From the NCBI RefSeq assembly GCF_010672525.1, contig NZ_JAAHGH010000007.1, positions 106,691 through 170,690 of the forward strand: a stretch of 64,000 nt of DNA, given 5' to 3'. A program made the position numbers and the translations under genes. A model generated the notes under the pieces. That model saw only the letters and a program-made list of their open reading frames with translations, was not told the DNA's origin and searched no databases. Origin of the DNA: Okeania sp. SIO2B3 (GTDB lineage Bacteria > Cyanobacteriota > Cyanobacteriia > Cyanobacteriales > Microcoleaceae). How positions within the stretch are numbered: position 1 is the first letter of the stretch; every line of letters starts with the position of its first letter. Below, piece after piece: positions 9,084 through 19,084 of the stretch.

Positions 9084-9944
9084 CTAACTGATAGCTACGG
9101 CCTCTTCAACAGCATTGTCATGTTCTACTCGAAAAACATTTGCACTGAGGTTAGCTACTATCTGTTTTCCTTGTTGAGTAAGATTTAGATAAGCCACCGC
9201 ATCCTTAACATAACTATAAACCACATTCCAGTAAAACTTAGGATAGCCCTGGCGTAAATCACCAGGGTTATTATATCCTAATATTTTATTCTGGCCTGTT
9301 TCCTCAAATTCATAGAATAAGGCACTGATTTTTTGTAAATACCGGGGGTCACTTAACTGACCAATTAAATCTGCTGCCCTAACTAAACCAGGATAGTTTT
9401 CCTTATCCTGATGATCTTCATCTGCTGGTACAGGGAAACGAGTCAGTTCTATGTTACGCTTAATCACTTCTGCATCAATTAACTTATGGCCTCCAAAGCG
9501 TTCTTCAATAAACAGTTTACCTCGGTCAACATGATAAGGAGTTAGGTTGGCATCCGTAGCGCCTCTAGGTAAAGATACACTGGTACCATCTATGCCTGTA
9601 GCATATAGTCTTAGGTCTCCTCTATCTTGACGACATACACCTTTGACATACCCAATATCGTGACAAAGTAAGGAAATGTGATAGTGTAGCCAATCTTCAC
9701 AAGAAACTCCACCTTCACGGATATGTTTCCCGCGTAAAATTTCTTGTCCCACTAAAGTTACAAGAATAGTATGTTCTACATTGTGATACAGGGCATCACT
9801 ATTAGCAATATTTTCTAATGCCATTCCAGCTGCCCAGGCAATAATATCAGCATAATCTGCTTTATATCCACCATAAGTATGACGATAGCCATTAGTCAGC
9901 CGTTTTATGAAGGCATCAATTAAAAGTTCAGTGGAGTTAAACAT
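9084..9944 (-). CDS. HD-domain metal-dependent phosphohydrolase
   Basis: Probable metal-dependent phosphohydrolase of the HD superfamily, 286 aa, cytosolic. Metal ligands visible in order: YHNVEHT (about residue 54-60) and LLCHDIGYVKG (about 93-103, the HD pair), with further His and Asp downstream. A conserved-looking central section (RGATDANLTPYHVDRGK) follows. The start ATG at 9944 has a purine-rich AGGAG in TTAGGAGACTGC upstream, good spacing. The substrate is unknown; HD proteins act on nucleotides or cyclic dinucleotides among others. It stands alone between long repeat-rich gaps. Confidence 0.75.
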   Translation of the reverse strand: MFNSTELLIDAFIKRLTNGYRHTYGGYKADYADIIAWAAGMALENIANSDALYHNVEHTILVTLVGQEILRGKHIREGGVSCEDWLHYHISLLCHDIGYVKGVCRQDRGDLRLYATGIDGTSVSLPRGATDANLTPYHVDRGKLFIEERFGGHKLIDAEVIKRNIELTRFPVPADEDHQDKENYPGLVRAADLIGQLSDPRYLQKISALFYEFEETGQNKILGYNNPGDLRQGYPKFYWNVVYSYVKDAVAYLNLTQQGKQIVANLSANVFRVEHDNAVEEAVAIS

Positions 9945-10120
9945 CTGCAGTCTCCTAATTTACATTTTCTATTTCACTAAATGTCAGTTCAATGAACTGA
10001 TACTCTTTTTTATTTACTATCATAAACAAATTATCTCACCTCATTTTCTTTTTTTCATTCCTCTATACTAATTATTATTATTTTTAGCCATAGTTAAAAA
10101 GTTAATTTGAGGTTTCAATA

Positions 10121-10239
10121 TATAGCAATTTTATTTTATTTGTGAGAGTTTCTAGGCTTTTATGGACCACGGAACAGGGAATAGGGAATGGGAAACACTA
10201 AAGTAATAAAATTCTCACGAATGATTTAGGATTGCTATA
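10121..10239. mobile_element. TIR element, family C copy 1
   Basis: Left end TATAGCAATTTTATTTTATT, right end ATGATTTAGGATTGCTATA. The interior has GGAACAGGGAATAGGGAATG (STRR-like). Matches copies at 22081-22213, 32296-32437 and, more loosely, 14440-14532. Confidence 0.75.
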
Positions 10240-10812
10240 TCTACATTGATTGAATACTTTAGATACTATCCAAAGTTTAAGCTGGAAGATCGTCTATGAA
10301 TCATTATATAATAGTTTTTCTATTTTATAGATAAAACTAGATTGTCATCTTTATATTTTACAAATAGTTCTGTGAAACCTGCCACTTTTATCTCATTGTT
10401 TTTTATTTGATCTTGATATCTTAAATCTTAATTTCATCATATATAATATCCTTGAATTATGCAATCGTAAAAAAATGTTTTAATCAAGAGGAAAATATTA
10501 TAGTTTCATTATGTAAAAATGCTTATATATCTTATGAGTTTGTATAAGTTTTACGCTGGTCACTCTGTTGATTTTTTGGGAGTTTATTAGTAATAATAAT
10601 CAAATTGTTGCAACTATCAAAAACAGGCTTTAGACTTAATCTTTAGTTATTTTTTCCTGAAGATAATACTCACAACTAAAATGTAAATACCACATATTTC
10701 GGTGTTATTTACTATTGACAAAAAAAATCATGTCTCAAGCTTCCCCTTTTAAGGGCATAAAAAAAAATTCTGCATTTTCCCGCCTCCCTATTGCAGGAGG
10801 TACTGAAGTCCG

Positions 10813-10869
10813 CAGTTCCTCCCCAAGAGGCTAACTGTTAACACAGTTCCTCTCTCAAGAGGCTAACTG
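10813..10869. repeat. Tandem pair of hairpins
   Basis: Two direct copies (10813-10837 and 10844-10869) of CAGTTCCTC...GAGGCTAACTG. Each is itself an inverted repeat (CAGTT/AACTG and CCTC/GAGG), giving two adjacent stem-loops. Confidence 0.7.
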
Positions 10870-11204
10870 AATTGACACATCAAGTCTAACATTCTATATT
10901 CGAGATAGCTTGATTGATTTAACTATAGAAGTATCAAAAAAATCATAGCCCCATTCTGTGATTAACGATTATAATTATGGTTAATATTCTTTTCAGATAA
11001 CTATCATTGCCAATATATTAATTGCCAATATATTTAAAACCTTTATACTAGCTTTTTTGATGATTATTATATGTAATTTAATCTCGACTTGTCTGTGATT
11101 AAAATCTACTATTAGTTGTGAGAGTAAAAAATAACTAATGTGATTTGAATCACAATAATAAAAAAAATACTATATTAGCATCCGTAAAAATCAAAATAGT
11201 AATA

Positions 11205-12026
11205 ATGAAAAATCGAAAAAATAAATATCAAAATATATTTTTTGAACCCAACTGTGAAGATAGTATCTTTAATAAACTACCTCAAGAAGTTAAACAATGG
11301 GCGGCTAGCTTGCCTTGGCATCAACGCCGTTATGTTTTATCTTTTTCTTATATTTTATGTGGATCTTCTCCAGAAAAACAAGCAGAATTTTTAGATGACT
11401 ATATAGCTGATGGTTTAGCAGTCAAAATGCTACAAGATATAGATACAATTAACAGGATTAACAAATATCTAAGACGCTTTCGTACTCAAACAAAAATCAA
11501 TGAAAATGTACTCAGAAATTATATTAGACAATATTATATTCATTCTGCTCAAGACGTACGCTGTAAAACTCAACAATATTTAGAATCGGCATTAAAATTA
11601 GTCATTAATACAGAAGAAAGAAATCACATATTTAACTATATTTTGGGATTTGAATTGGTTAAGATTATGTTCACAATGAGTTGGCTACAACATGAAAAAT
11701 TAGCTCGTCTTCAAACAAATCAGGATAATTTTCTTAAAACATATATTAAACCAATTCAGCACGCTCATCAAATTAATGGCATTATTGTACCTAAAGATAA
11801 AGGAATATTTTTTGCAAAAAGAGATTATTATGTGCAAATACCTGAACTATCTCCAAAAAAATTAGTAACTTTAGTAATAGCAACTTTTACGACTGATAAA
11901 GTTACGAAATGTGGTTTTGCGATCGCTCGCCATATTAAAGCTTTAAAATTTGACTTTGATTATATATTTCAACAGCAAGAGGAAGAAGAAATTTTTCCTC
12001 TAGAATTTGAGTCTCTAGTTAATTAG
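11205..12026 (+). CDS. Conserved cyanobacterial protein of unknown function
   Basis: I recognise the general look of a cyanobacteria-restricted family but cannot name a function. 273 aa from ATG 11205 (MKNRKNKYQN); an upstream in-frame TTG at 11145 would add 20 residues of poor composition. The core starts with LPQEVKQWAASLPWHQRRYV and contains a helical LCGSSPEKQAEFLDDYIADGL section, YIRQYYIHSAQDVR, and a C-terminal part IVPKDKGIFFAKRDYYVQ. No membrane segment or signal peptide. It ends in an acidic tail (QQQEEEEIFPLEFES). It is strongly biased to Lys/Asn/Ile, like its AT-rich surroundings, and stands alone. Confidence 0.7.
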   Translation: MKNRKNKYQNIFFEPNCEDSIFNKLPQEVKQWAASLPWHQRRYVLSFSYILCGSSPEKQAEFLDDYIADGLAVKMLQDIDTINRINKYLRRFRTQTKINENVLRNYIRQYYIHSAQDVRCKTQQYLESALKLVINTEERNHIFNYILGFELVKIMFTMSWLQHEKLARLQTNQDNFLKTYIKPIQHAHQINGIIVPKDKGIFFAKRDYYVQIPELSPKKLVTLVIATFTTDKVTKCGFAIARHIKALKFDFDYIFQQQEEEEIFPLEFESLVN

Positions 12027-12457
12027 AAGAAAATTATTCAAATGTATCTTTTAGAAATATATTAAATAATTAAATAATTAAATAGTTAAATATTGAGCTG
12101 CTTTCATATAAAGTATTTTCAGATTAATTATGATATAGGAATACTCAATAATTTATGATAAATTGATTACTTCCTGTTTCCTGCACCCTAGAAATCTACA
12201 ATATCTCATAATTCAAACAAAATTGCGATAAATTGTCATTTTTTAAGTCATAAAAACTCTCTCTACTACCTATCACTTTCAGCTATACCCCATCCCCTCA
12301 AGCATTTTATTCTCTTTTCTTTCACAGTTCAAATGTAAATGCCATACTTCAATAAAGTAATAATCTCTTGATAATCTAAGCTCTTAGGCATATACCAAAT
12401 ATGTTAAATATACTGATACCATTAAAAATATAAATAAACCATATTCAGGAGCCTGTT
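12027..12457. other. Intergenic region
   Basis: AT-rich; it contains an (AATAATT/AATAGTT)n run near 12065-12090. CAGGAGCC at 12448 is the ribosome site of the next gene. I see nothing else in it. Confidence 0.5.
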
Positions 12458-13609
12458 GTGCTGCTATCGAAAGGATTTGAAGTAGAAATGTACACTGGCA
12501 CACCCCAAGGTGATACTGTTGGCCTTTCAGACCAAATTGTGGCCAAAGTAGAGGGGTTTGTTAGGGAGCCAGATAGTAGAAATGTAGAATACACAACTGC
12601 ACCATTGTGTAGCTACGCTCAACTTTTATGTGCTCTAGTAAAGCCAAGACTGAAATTGAGAAGTTATTTAAACACTTTAGGGGATTACACAATAATTCCA
12701 GGAAGTACCTTATCTTTAGGAGGTAGTCATACCTTTGAACGCTCTGACCCTAAAAACCCATATCACACATATATACAAGAAACTTACGGTGCAAAAATTG
12801 TTACCACCAGTATTCATATAAATGTTGGTATTAGTGACCCAGAATTATTGATGCGGGCTATTCGTTTGATTCGGATGGAAGCCCCTTTATATTTAGCTCT
12901 CAGTGCCTCTTCTCCTTTTCTAGATGGTCAAGCTACAGGGTTTCACTCTACTCGTTGGGCTACTTTTCCTAAAACTCCAGCTTATGTCCCTCTATTTGAA
13001 AGTCATAGTCATTTCATTAAATGGACTGAAGAGAAAATTGCTACAGGTGTTATGCAAAATGTCCGCCATCTGTGGTGTTCTGTGCGACCTAACGGCGATC
13101 GCCGTCCCTATAATCTTAATCGTCTAGAATTAAGAATTTGTGACTTTGTAAGTAACCCAATTATGCAGCTGGCCTTGGTAGCTTTATTAGAAGCTCGTTT
13201 ATGGCAATTAATTGACGATCCTAGTCTCGACCCCTTAGAAAAAAGTAACTTATCTGCAACTAACCGTTTGGAAGATTTAGCAGCTTTAGCAGATAATAAT
13301 GAAATAGCAGCAGCTCATCATAGTCTTGAAGCTCAACTCTCCCATTGGCAAGATGGTAGAACTATTTTAGCGAAAGATTGGATTGAGGAAATTTATCAAC
13401 AGGTTTTACCTTATGCCAAAAAACTTGGCTTTAGTTGTTTTCTTTCTCCAATCAAAAAAATTATTCGGGAAGGCAATACAGCACAAAAATGGTTAGATCA
13501 ATATAACAGTAGTCTTGATAGTCGAAGCGTAATTAAAGCAGCAATTTTGGAAATGGTACAACAAGAAGAGGAGCTAGAAGATCAATTATGTCAATCAATG
13601 GTGGCCTAA
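12458..13609 (+). CDS. gshA: Glutamate-cysteine ligase, cyanobacterial type
   Basis: First step of glutathione synthesis: ATP-dependent joining of glutamate gamma-carboxyl to cysteine, cytosolic. 383 aa, full length for the cyanobacterial gshA family. Features: MLLSKGFEVEMYTGTPQGD at the N-terminus with the acidic residues of the metal/ATP site, the PGSTLSLGGSHTF and TTSIHINVGI strands, and RPYNLNRLELRICDF, a conserved basic/acidic substrate-site segment. The start is GTG at 12458, preceded by AGGAGCC at an appropriate distance. The stop codon TAA abuts the first base of a family G TIR element. Monocistronic as far as visible. Confidence 0.85.
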   Translation: MLLSKGFEVEMYTGTPQGDTVGLSDQIVAKVEGFVREPDSRNVEYTTAPLCSYAQLLCALVKPRLKLRSYLNTLGDYTIIPGSTLSLGGSHTFERSDPKNPYHTYIQETYGAKIVTTSIHINVGISDPELLMRAIRLIRMEAPLYLALSASSPFLDGQATGFHSTRWATFPKTPAYVPLFESHSHFIKWTEEKIATGVMQNVRHLWCSVRPNGDRRPYNLNRLELRICDFVSNPIMQLALVALLEARLWQLIDDPSLDPLEKSNLSATNRLEDLAALADNNEIAAAHHSLEAQLSHWQDGRTILAKDWIEEIYQQVLPYAKKLGFSCFLSPIKKIIREGNTAQKWLDQYNSSLDSRSVIKAAILEMVQQEEELEDQLCQSMVA

Positions 13610-13722
13610 TATCATGTCTGCTTGAATACGTATAGATAACGACGGAGGAGTTAGGAGTCTAGAAGGGAAGAAGAAAGAAGATTTGAAGAAAGTTTTTATC
13701 ACTAACTAAAGGGACATGATAT
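13609..13722. mobile_element. TIR element, family G copy 1, touching the gshA stop codon
   Basis: Ends ATATCATGTC / GACATGATAT are perfect inverted repeats. The interior has GAAGGGAAGAAGAAAGAAG (GGAAGAA-type repeats). The first A of the element is the last base of the gshA TAA stop. Confidence 0.75.
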
Positions 13723-13910
13723 GGTCTGAAACCATTTCATTTGGGATTGCATGGTGACGAATGATTTTGGATTTGGGAATTTCTAGAATGATTAATATTA
13801 GGTTTTTTTAGCCAAAGTTTAAACTAATTTTTGGTAATATTATTCCATAATATCCAACTCCTTTCATTTACTTTAGCTACATAGGGTAAAAGGAGTTAGG
13901 AATTAAGGTA

Positions 13911-14037
13911 ATACCAGTTTTATATGAGGTTGCATAGAATGATGAAATTCATTAAATCGATCTATATTTATCTACGCTTACCTATGGTCAATTATGCTTT
14001 AAATATTATTCTATGCAGCTTCATTTCAATTTGGTAT
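13911..14037 (+). mobile_element. TIR element, family D copy 1
   Basis: 127 bp from ATACCAGTTTTATATG to CATTTCAATTTGGTAT, with inner GGTTGCATAGAAT / ATTCTATGCAGCTTC. The copy at 36120-36246 has the same length and the opposite orientation. Confidence 0.8.
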
Positions 14038-14055
14038 AAGTAGCATTATTTATTT

Positions 14056-14358
14056 TAATTAAGGCTTGCTGATTAATCCTAAAACCATTGAAAGGTAAAG
14101 GTTTGAGCCTTATTTAATTCCCAAGGGATGCGCTGGTTTTAGTATAAAACCCTCATGCCTTTTAGCATAAAAGGCAAACCTTCGGACAGAAAAATTGAGG
14201 AACAAAACGCCCGCTCCTACCTCCTCGCTCCCGACCCATTCCTCCTGTCTTCACCTCCCCTCCTGGGAGGGGGAGGGGATAGGGGCGAGGGGTGGGTTGT
14301 CTCCTGTCTCCTGTCTCCTAACCCTACCAAAAAGCTTTATGAGCGCAAACCCTAATTA
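14056..14358 (+). mobile_element. TIR element, family E copy 1
   Basis: About 300 bp with ends TTAAGGCTTGCTGATTAA and GCAAACCCTAATTA. The interior includes AACGCCCGCTCCTACCTCC, a P palindrome and a CTCCTGT heptamer array, then a right part ending CCCTAATTA. Five copies occur in the window. Confidence 0.8.
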
Positions 14359-14439
14359 TTATAACTTCTACTGTGTCAAGATTTTTTCCTCAACTAGGAA
14401 ATCAAAATATAGTGTTTCTTAGAACGGTGAGGCACGACA

Positions 14440-14532
14440 CTATAGCAGTCCTAAATGAAATAGAGAAGCACTCTAGACAGCGTCAGGAATTGATACAGAA
14501 CCTTTCTCCAAAATCATCTGGGATTACTATAG
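14440..14532. mobile_element. TIR element, family C-like copy
   Basis: Ends CTATAGCAGTCCTAAATGA and TCATCTGGGATTACTATAG are inverted repeats with a few mismatches. It lacks the STRR core seen in the other family C copies. Confidence 0.65.
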
Positions 14533-14730
14533 TCTAGAAAGCAAAACTAACAAAACTAAAATCAGACTAGGGGAAAAAACTTAATTGCTATATAGGCATT
14601 ATAGTTAAGTTTTTATTATACCTATATTGATTGTATATTGTATTGAATTTTTAGAGAAATCCTAAAACTTAAAAGTAGGATATTCTAGCTAACAACTGTA
14701 ATGTTCTCAATATCAAAATAAATTGATTTA

Positions 14731-15192
14731 ATGCCTCAGATTGTTCTAGTATATCCGCAAATTCCCCCAAATACAGGAAATGTTGCTCGTACTTGTGCTG
14801 CTACTAATACAGAATTACATCTAGTCAAACCTTTGGGTTTTGAAATTAGCGATCGCTATTTGAAACGGGCAGGTTTAGATTACTGGCCTTATGTTCAACT
14901 ATATAACCATGATAACTTCAAAGAGTTTCAAACCTATCATCAGCAACGAGGTGGAAGACTGGTAGGTTTTAGTGCAAAGGGAGATTCTAATTATACTAAA
15001 TTTCAATACCAAACAAATGATTGGCTATTATTTGGTTCAGAAACTAATGGACTACCACAAGATGTCCTAGAGTATTGTGTAGCAACTCTCTATATACCAA
15101 TGACACAACCAAAGGTTCGTAGTTTAAATCTTTCTGTTAGTGCTGCCTTGGGTTTATTTGAAGCCAGGCGTCAATTGGATTATCTGAGTTAA
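14731..15192 (+). CDS. trmL: tRNA (cytidine(34)-2'-O)-methyltransferase TrmL-type
   Basis: SPOUT-fold methyltransferase that methylates the ribose of wobble base 34 in certain leucine tRNAs using SAM. 153 aa, the typical compact TrmL length without an extra RNA-binding domain. Motif 1 IPPNTGNVARTCAAT (residues 11-25), motif 2 LLFGSETNGLP (about 98-108) and motif 3 IPMTQPKVRSLNLSVSAAL (about 122-140) form the trefoil-knot SAM site. ATG start. Alone between repeat-rich gaps. Confidence 0.88.
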   Translation: MPQIVLVYPQIPPNTGNVARTCAATNTELHLVKPLGFEISDRYLKRAGLDYWPYVQLYNHDNFKEFQTYHQQRGGRLVGFSAKGDSNYTKFQYQTNDWLLFGSETNGLPQDVLEYCVATLYIPMTQPKVRSLNLSVSAALGLFEARRQLDYLS

Positions 15193-15827
15193 AATCATTA
15201 TTTCTGATAGTATCTATAAAATCTATAATCTTTAATTTTACAGATATGAATGATGAAAAACACCATATATCCCCAATCAAAACTATAGTACTACACTAAA
15301 TATAGTGTTTATAACTCAAAAATCCTTAAGTTCTGAAATATTCCAATTTAAGTATTTAATGGGTCATTTTGCTCTATAGAGGTTTATCTATACAATCTGT
15401 AATTCTATATTTATCTATAAGAAATTTCTATAGCTCTAGTAATTGTCACGATCGCCAAGTTAGTGTATACCAAAATTTAGATTATATTTCCTCCTGAAAT
15501 CCTTTTGTTAGTCTAGAGGGTATTTACTAAAGGACTATTCAGAGAAGAATACAATTGGACAATTTCTAAATAACATGGCAAAAACAAACTATGAGCCAGA
15601 ATGTTGTAATATTTAGTGTCTTAAAAGTTAGTTACTCTTTTTTGCTCTTTTTTTGACCATCAAATCAAAATTAAATTAAAATTATCCTTGCTTTTTTTAT
15701 GAAAGCAAGATAATGTAGCCTAAGTTTGATATTTGTCAGTGATCTTGATCTCTAAAATAGAGTTAATTAGATCATTGACAAGGAAAAATTAAAGACAGTT
15801 AAACGCTTGTCAATAGGAGGTCGTTCT
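15193..15827. other. Intergenic region upstream of the M23 peptidase gene
   Basis: 635 bp without a gene or a clear TIR element. AGGAGG at 15815-15820 is the ribosome site that selects the TTG start at 15828. I looked for a c-di-AMP riboswitch, which often precedes wall hydrolases, and did not see a convincing one. Confidence 0.5.
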
Positions 15828-18239
15828 TTGAAACGAACATTTCCAAGTAAAGGAAAATCTGCCACTACTTGTGAACTTCACACAGAAGCAAATATTGAGC
15901 AGTCAAAACAAATAAGTACAGTTGGTAGCAAAACTTCTTCCGCTGCTGCCATGATTGGACTTGCTGCTATTTCAACTACTATGGGTGCATCAGGCATCCT
16001 GTTCTCTGGGAAAGGCGATATTGCAGTAGCAGCAGAACTTCCTGGAGTAGACACCAACAAACATGAACTTTCAACTAGAGAATTAAATGTTACTGGAGTT
16101 AATAGGTCAAAAGGTCTACTGCTTCAGAAATTAACCCAAGGGTATGTAGAGGCAGAAGGAAATACTGATTCTGAAGTTGAAGCAACTCAACCTGAGACTG
16201 TTCTGCCTTTAGAACATACACTAGGAGAACAATCCTTTTTTCCTATAGAACTTAAACAGAAATATAGCCAGACTAAAGCCAGAAAATCTGAGCAAGAGAC
16301 TGTAGTTTTTTCTGAACCGAAAATTAATAAATTACAAACTAATGAGCTGCCTCCTCTGGGGTCTCTAGCTCAAGTGCAGGTCAAAGAGACGATAGGCACT
16401 AATAGTCAGCTAATTGACCAATTAAAAGTAGGAATTAATCCTGTCCAAAGACAAGAAAACCTCTCTACCAAAAATTCTGTAGAGTCGAGGTATAAGCAGT
16501 TAGTTTCTGAGTCTGTAGAAAAGTCCTTTGATTCATCCACAGAGAAATTTCTAGATAAAGGTGCTAAATCAGAAAATTTAGTTGTTAAAGAACCAGCTCT
16601 AGAAATAGCCACTCCTTCTGAATTAGACCATAGTTCCACGGCTAAACAAATCGCCAATAGTCAAACAGAAATTGCTCAAGAGTCAATCAAGACTGAAGGG
16701 ACTAAACTAGAAGGGGCAGTGGTTATTGATTCTGATATGACATCTACACCAGTTTCATTGGTATACAAGGTGCGTGTAGGAGACACACTAAGTTTAATTG
16801 CCAAGGAAAACAATGTATCTGTCGAAACTTTAGCTAGAGTTAATAATATTAAAAATCTAGATGTAATTGAAGCCGCTAAATTACTTAAAATTCCTCAGCA
16901 ACCATTTTCTGAATCATTAACACTTGTAAGTTCTACAAGTAGTTATTCAAAAAAGGAATTTAGTCAACCTTCTTTGGAAACTACAACTAGCCAACCCAAT
17001 ATTTCTGAAGTCAAGCTTCCTAATATCAAGTCTAATTATTTATCGTACAGCGTACCAAGTGTGACTGAAGCTGAAGTTCCACACGGAAGTGTACAACTTG
17101 TTTCTTGGTCTCAAGGTATAGACGAGGGTCGAGAAAATCAAATAGACAAGAAACCAAAAGAATTTTCAACTTCAACACAGTTGGTTGCTACAGATAGCCC
17201 GAAAAATCCCTTAGTTAATAAAGTATGGCCTGATAATTTAGGTACAAGGGAATCTAGACAAAATCCTGTGGCATCTTCTAGTAATAGTCAACCCGTTCAA
17301 CCATTACCAGTGGACATAAATACTGAGAGTGGTGATTTACTACCAAAAGGAAAATCCGATAGTAAAAACAATCCTTATGGTAACCGTTTGAGGTCAGAAA
17401 TCAGCAGGTTAAGAGAGGAATATAACAATCAAAAAGAACTTGAAGATTCTCAAACAATAACCTCAGAAGCAATAAATATTCCAGTACCTGAACCGTGGTC
17501 TTCAGAACAGAATTTACCGAATAATTCTCAAGTTATTAACGAGAACAATAGTAGTAGATACTTACAACCAACTTATCAAGAAGAAGTAAGTCGCAGCCAA
17601 ACCAGACAATGGTCTGAAGAAATGGGAACTAACAGACCTGAAATCAGAAATCCTGCTACAGTTGTGAAAGAACTACCCCTAGAAAGAGATATTAGTCAAT
17701 CTCAAAGGTCATCAGTCATGGCCACAGCACCAACAGGAGCTAATTTTAATGAGATTCTGAATAATCCTTCACTAGGAAAAATGGTTTCTCCAGACTTGCC
17801 ACCTCTGGGTAAAGCTGATACCTATTTACCTGGTGGTTCAATGCAATTTACCGGGTATACATGGCCTAGTAAGGGTACTTTAACATCAGGTTATGGTTGG
17901 CGCTGGGGAAGAATGCACCGTGGCATTGATATAGCTGCACCTACTGGTACTCCTATTGTTGCTGCTGCTCCTGGTGTTGTAACCTTTGCTAGTTGGAGTA
18001 GTGGAGGGTATGGTAATTTAGTGGAAATTAAGCATCCCAATGGTAGTCTGACCGTCTATGCTCATAACAGCCAAATTCTTGTTAGAGAAGGTCAAAAAGT
18101 TGCTCAGGGTGAGCTAATTGCTAAAATGGGAAGCACTGGACGCAGTACTGGGCCACACTTACATTTTGAAATCCATCCGACAGGAAATGGAGCTGTTAAT
18201 CCTATGGCTCTTTTACGTTCGGGAGTGTCATATAATTAG
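15828..18239 (+). CDS. LysM and M23 (LytM) domain cell-wall endopeptidase
   Basis: Probable peptidoglycan metallo-endopeptidase or division/envelope factor exported to the periplasm. 803 aa from TTG 15828 (KRTFPSKGKS), chosen because AGGAGG lies 7 bases upstream; an in-frame TTG at 15807 lacks a site. Order: basic N-terminus, one hydrophobic segment (SSAAAMIGLAAISTTMGASG), a long Ser/Gln/Glu-rich linker, a LysM domain (VYKVRVGDTLSLIAKENN, about residues 315-360), a second disordered linker, and a C-terminal peptidase M23 domain from GYGWRWGRMHRGIDIAAPTG to GRSTGPHLHFEIHPTG. The zinc ligands HRGID and HLHFE are intact, so it should be catalytically active rather than a degenerate activator. 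Confidence 0.87.
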   Translation: MKRTFPSKGKSATTCELHTEANIEQSKQISTVGSKTSSAAAMIGLAAISTTMGASGILFSGKGDIAVAAELPGVDTNKHELSTRELNVTGVNRSKGLLLQKLTQGYVEAEGNTDSEVEATQPETVLPLEHTLGEQSFFPIELKQKYSQTKARKSEQETVVFSEPKINKLQTNELPPLGSLAQVQVKETIGTNSQLIDQLKVGINPVQRQENLSTKNSVESRYKQLVSESVEKSFDSSTEKFLDKGAKSENLVVKEPALEIATPSELDHSSTAKQIANSQTEIAQESIKTEGTKLEGAVVIDSDMTSTPVSLVYKVRVGDTLSLIAKENNVSVETLARVNNIKNLDVIEAAKLLKIPQQPFSESLTLVSSTSSYSKKEFSQPSLETTTSQPNISEVKLPNIKSNYLSYSVPSVTEAEVPHGSVQLVSWSQGIDEGRENQIDKKPKEFSTSTQLVATDSPKNPLVNKVWPDNLGTRESRQNPVASSSNSQPVQPLPVDINTESGDLLPKGKSDSKNNPYGNRLRSEISRLREEYNNQKELEDSQTITSEAINIPVPEPWSSEQNLPNNSQVINENNSSRYLQPTYQEEVSRSQTRQWSEEMGTNRPEIRNPATVVKELPLERDISQSQRSSVMATAPTGANFNEILNNPSLGKMVSPDLPPLGKADTYLPGGSMQFTGYTWPSKGTLTSGYGWRWGRMHRGIDIAAPTGTPIVAAAPGVVTFASWSSGGYGNLVEIKHPNGSLTVYAHNSQILVREGQKVAQGELIAKMGSTGRSTGPHLHFEIHPTGNGAVNPMALLRSGVSYN

Positions 18240-18245
18240 GTTCAG

Positions 18246-18575
18246 TGTTGCATATAAGTGGGAAAGCACCGTCTTTTAAGCGGTGGATGGAAACGACGGG
18301 CGCGGATTTTAATCCGTAGTAAAAAAAATGTGTTATAATGATCCGGAAAATTAAAAAGTAGCCTCCATGGTATGCATGGCCGGAGAGAGTGATGGCAATT
18401 GACATTGCCTAGTGGACTGCTGATGTATACGTACTATGGTACGGTACTGGCAATGTGGTTGTTTTGCAGGAGCAGCATACTTCGTAAACGAGCAATTTGG
18501 AAAACTTGGTAATAGCGCCCGTTTGACAGCTCTGAAGAATCTACGCGGATTTATCCCGTGGAGAGTCAAAATGAG
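18246..18575 (+). mobile_element. Internally deleted IS605-type element (PATE-like remnant)
   Basis: The left part has hairpins CACCG-TCTTTTAAG-CGGTG (18267-18285) and CGGAT-TTTA-ATCCG (18303-18316), then TATAAT at 18334. The right part, near 18537-18572, reads GAATCTACGCGG...CCCGTGGAGAGTCAA, a hairpin followed by GTCAA, the usual end of cyanobacterial tnpB elements (compare 52067-52103). Between them only about 200 bp remain, with a possible fragment of a TnpB C-terminal tail (GNSARLTALKNLRG). Identification is inference from end structure. Confidence 0.5.
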
Positions 18576-18878
18576 AATGATTTTATATAGTACAGTTGTT
18601 TTAATCCCATTACATATTTGTATGTATTGGGAGGAAATCAAAGCCTTCTAATACTCAGAACTTATTCTAACTCCCTAATCCCACCTAACAGTCTTCCTAT
18701 TTTCAGTGCAACGCCTCAAATGTTAAAATCCCCATTGTTGTCAGTGAAAATGGGGATAGAGATATAAATAAACTTAGGGTGCAAATTAAATCTAGTTTGG
18801 TTTTTTTCAGAAAAAAATAGTAAAGGATTGAATAAATTACAATATTCTGTGCTATAGTTATGAATGGTTGAAAATTTA

Positions 18879-18951
18879 GGCTCAGTAGCTCAGTGGTTAG
18901 AGCAGGGGACTCATAAGCCCAAGGTCGCAGGTTCAAATCCCGCCTGAGCCA
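18879..18951 (+). tRNA. tRNA-Met (anticodon CAT)
   Basis: A full cloverleaf can be drawn: acceptor GGCTCAG/CTGAGCC, D-stem GCTC/GAGC, anticodon loop CTCATAA with CAT at 18912-18914, and T-loop TTCAAAT. The anticodon stem GGGGA/GCCCA has three G-C pairs flanked by two mispairs, and the T-stem GCAGG/CCCGC has one A-C mispair. CCA is not encoded. It may be elongator Met; an Ile tRNA with modified C34 cannot be excluded, while initiator is unlikely because the acceptor starts with a paired G. Confidence 0.85.
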
Positions 18952-19084
18952 TATATTATACATATAAAGTAGTAATTATTTTTGTGATTTATCCAAATAG
19001 CTCACAATAGTCTAAGCTTAGTCAACAACTAGTCTTGAGGTGAAAGTATTTGGTTATTTATGGAATCAGTAGGCCTCCTAGGTC

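Larger units (their letters stand above)
9945..11204. other. Long AT-rich intergenic region
   Basis: 1.2 kb with no supported gene. It holds a family C element (10121-10239) and a pair of tandem hairpins (10813-10869). The rest is AT-rich and I see nothing definite. Confidence 0.6.

Noticed and set aside
15193-15827. c-di-AMP riboswitch upstream of the LysM/M23 gene
   Set aside because: Expected by analogy with other wall hydrolase genes, but I could not find the conserved core by eye.
18436-18651. 71-codon plus-strand ORF
   Set aside because: It spans the right hairpin of a deleted IS605-type element; at most a tnpB tail fragment.
18879-18951. tRNA-Met as a pseudo-tRNA because of stem mispairs
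   Set aside because: The acceptor and D stems, loops and the CAT anticodon are intact, and flanking mispairs in the anticodon stem occur in real elongator Met tRNAs; more likely functional.
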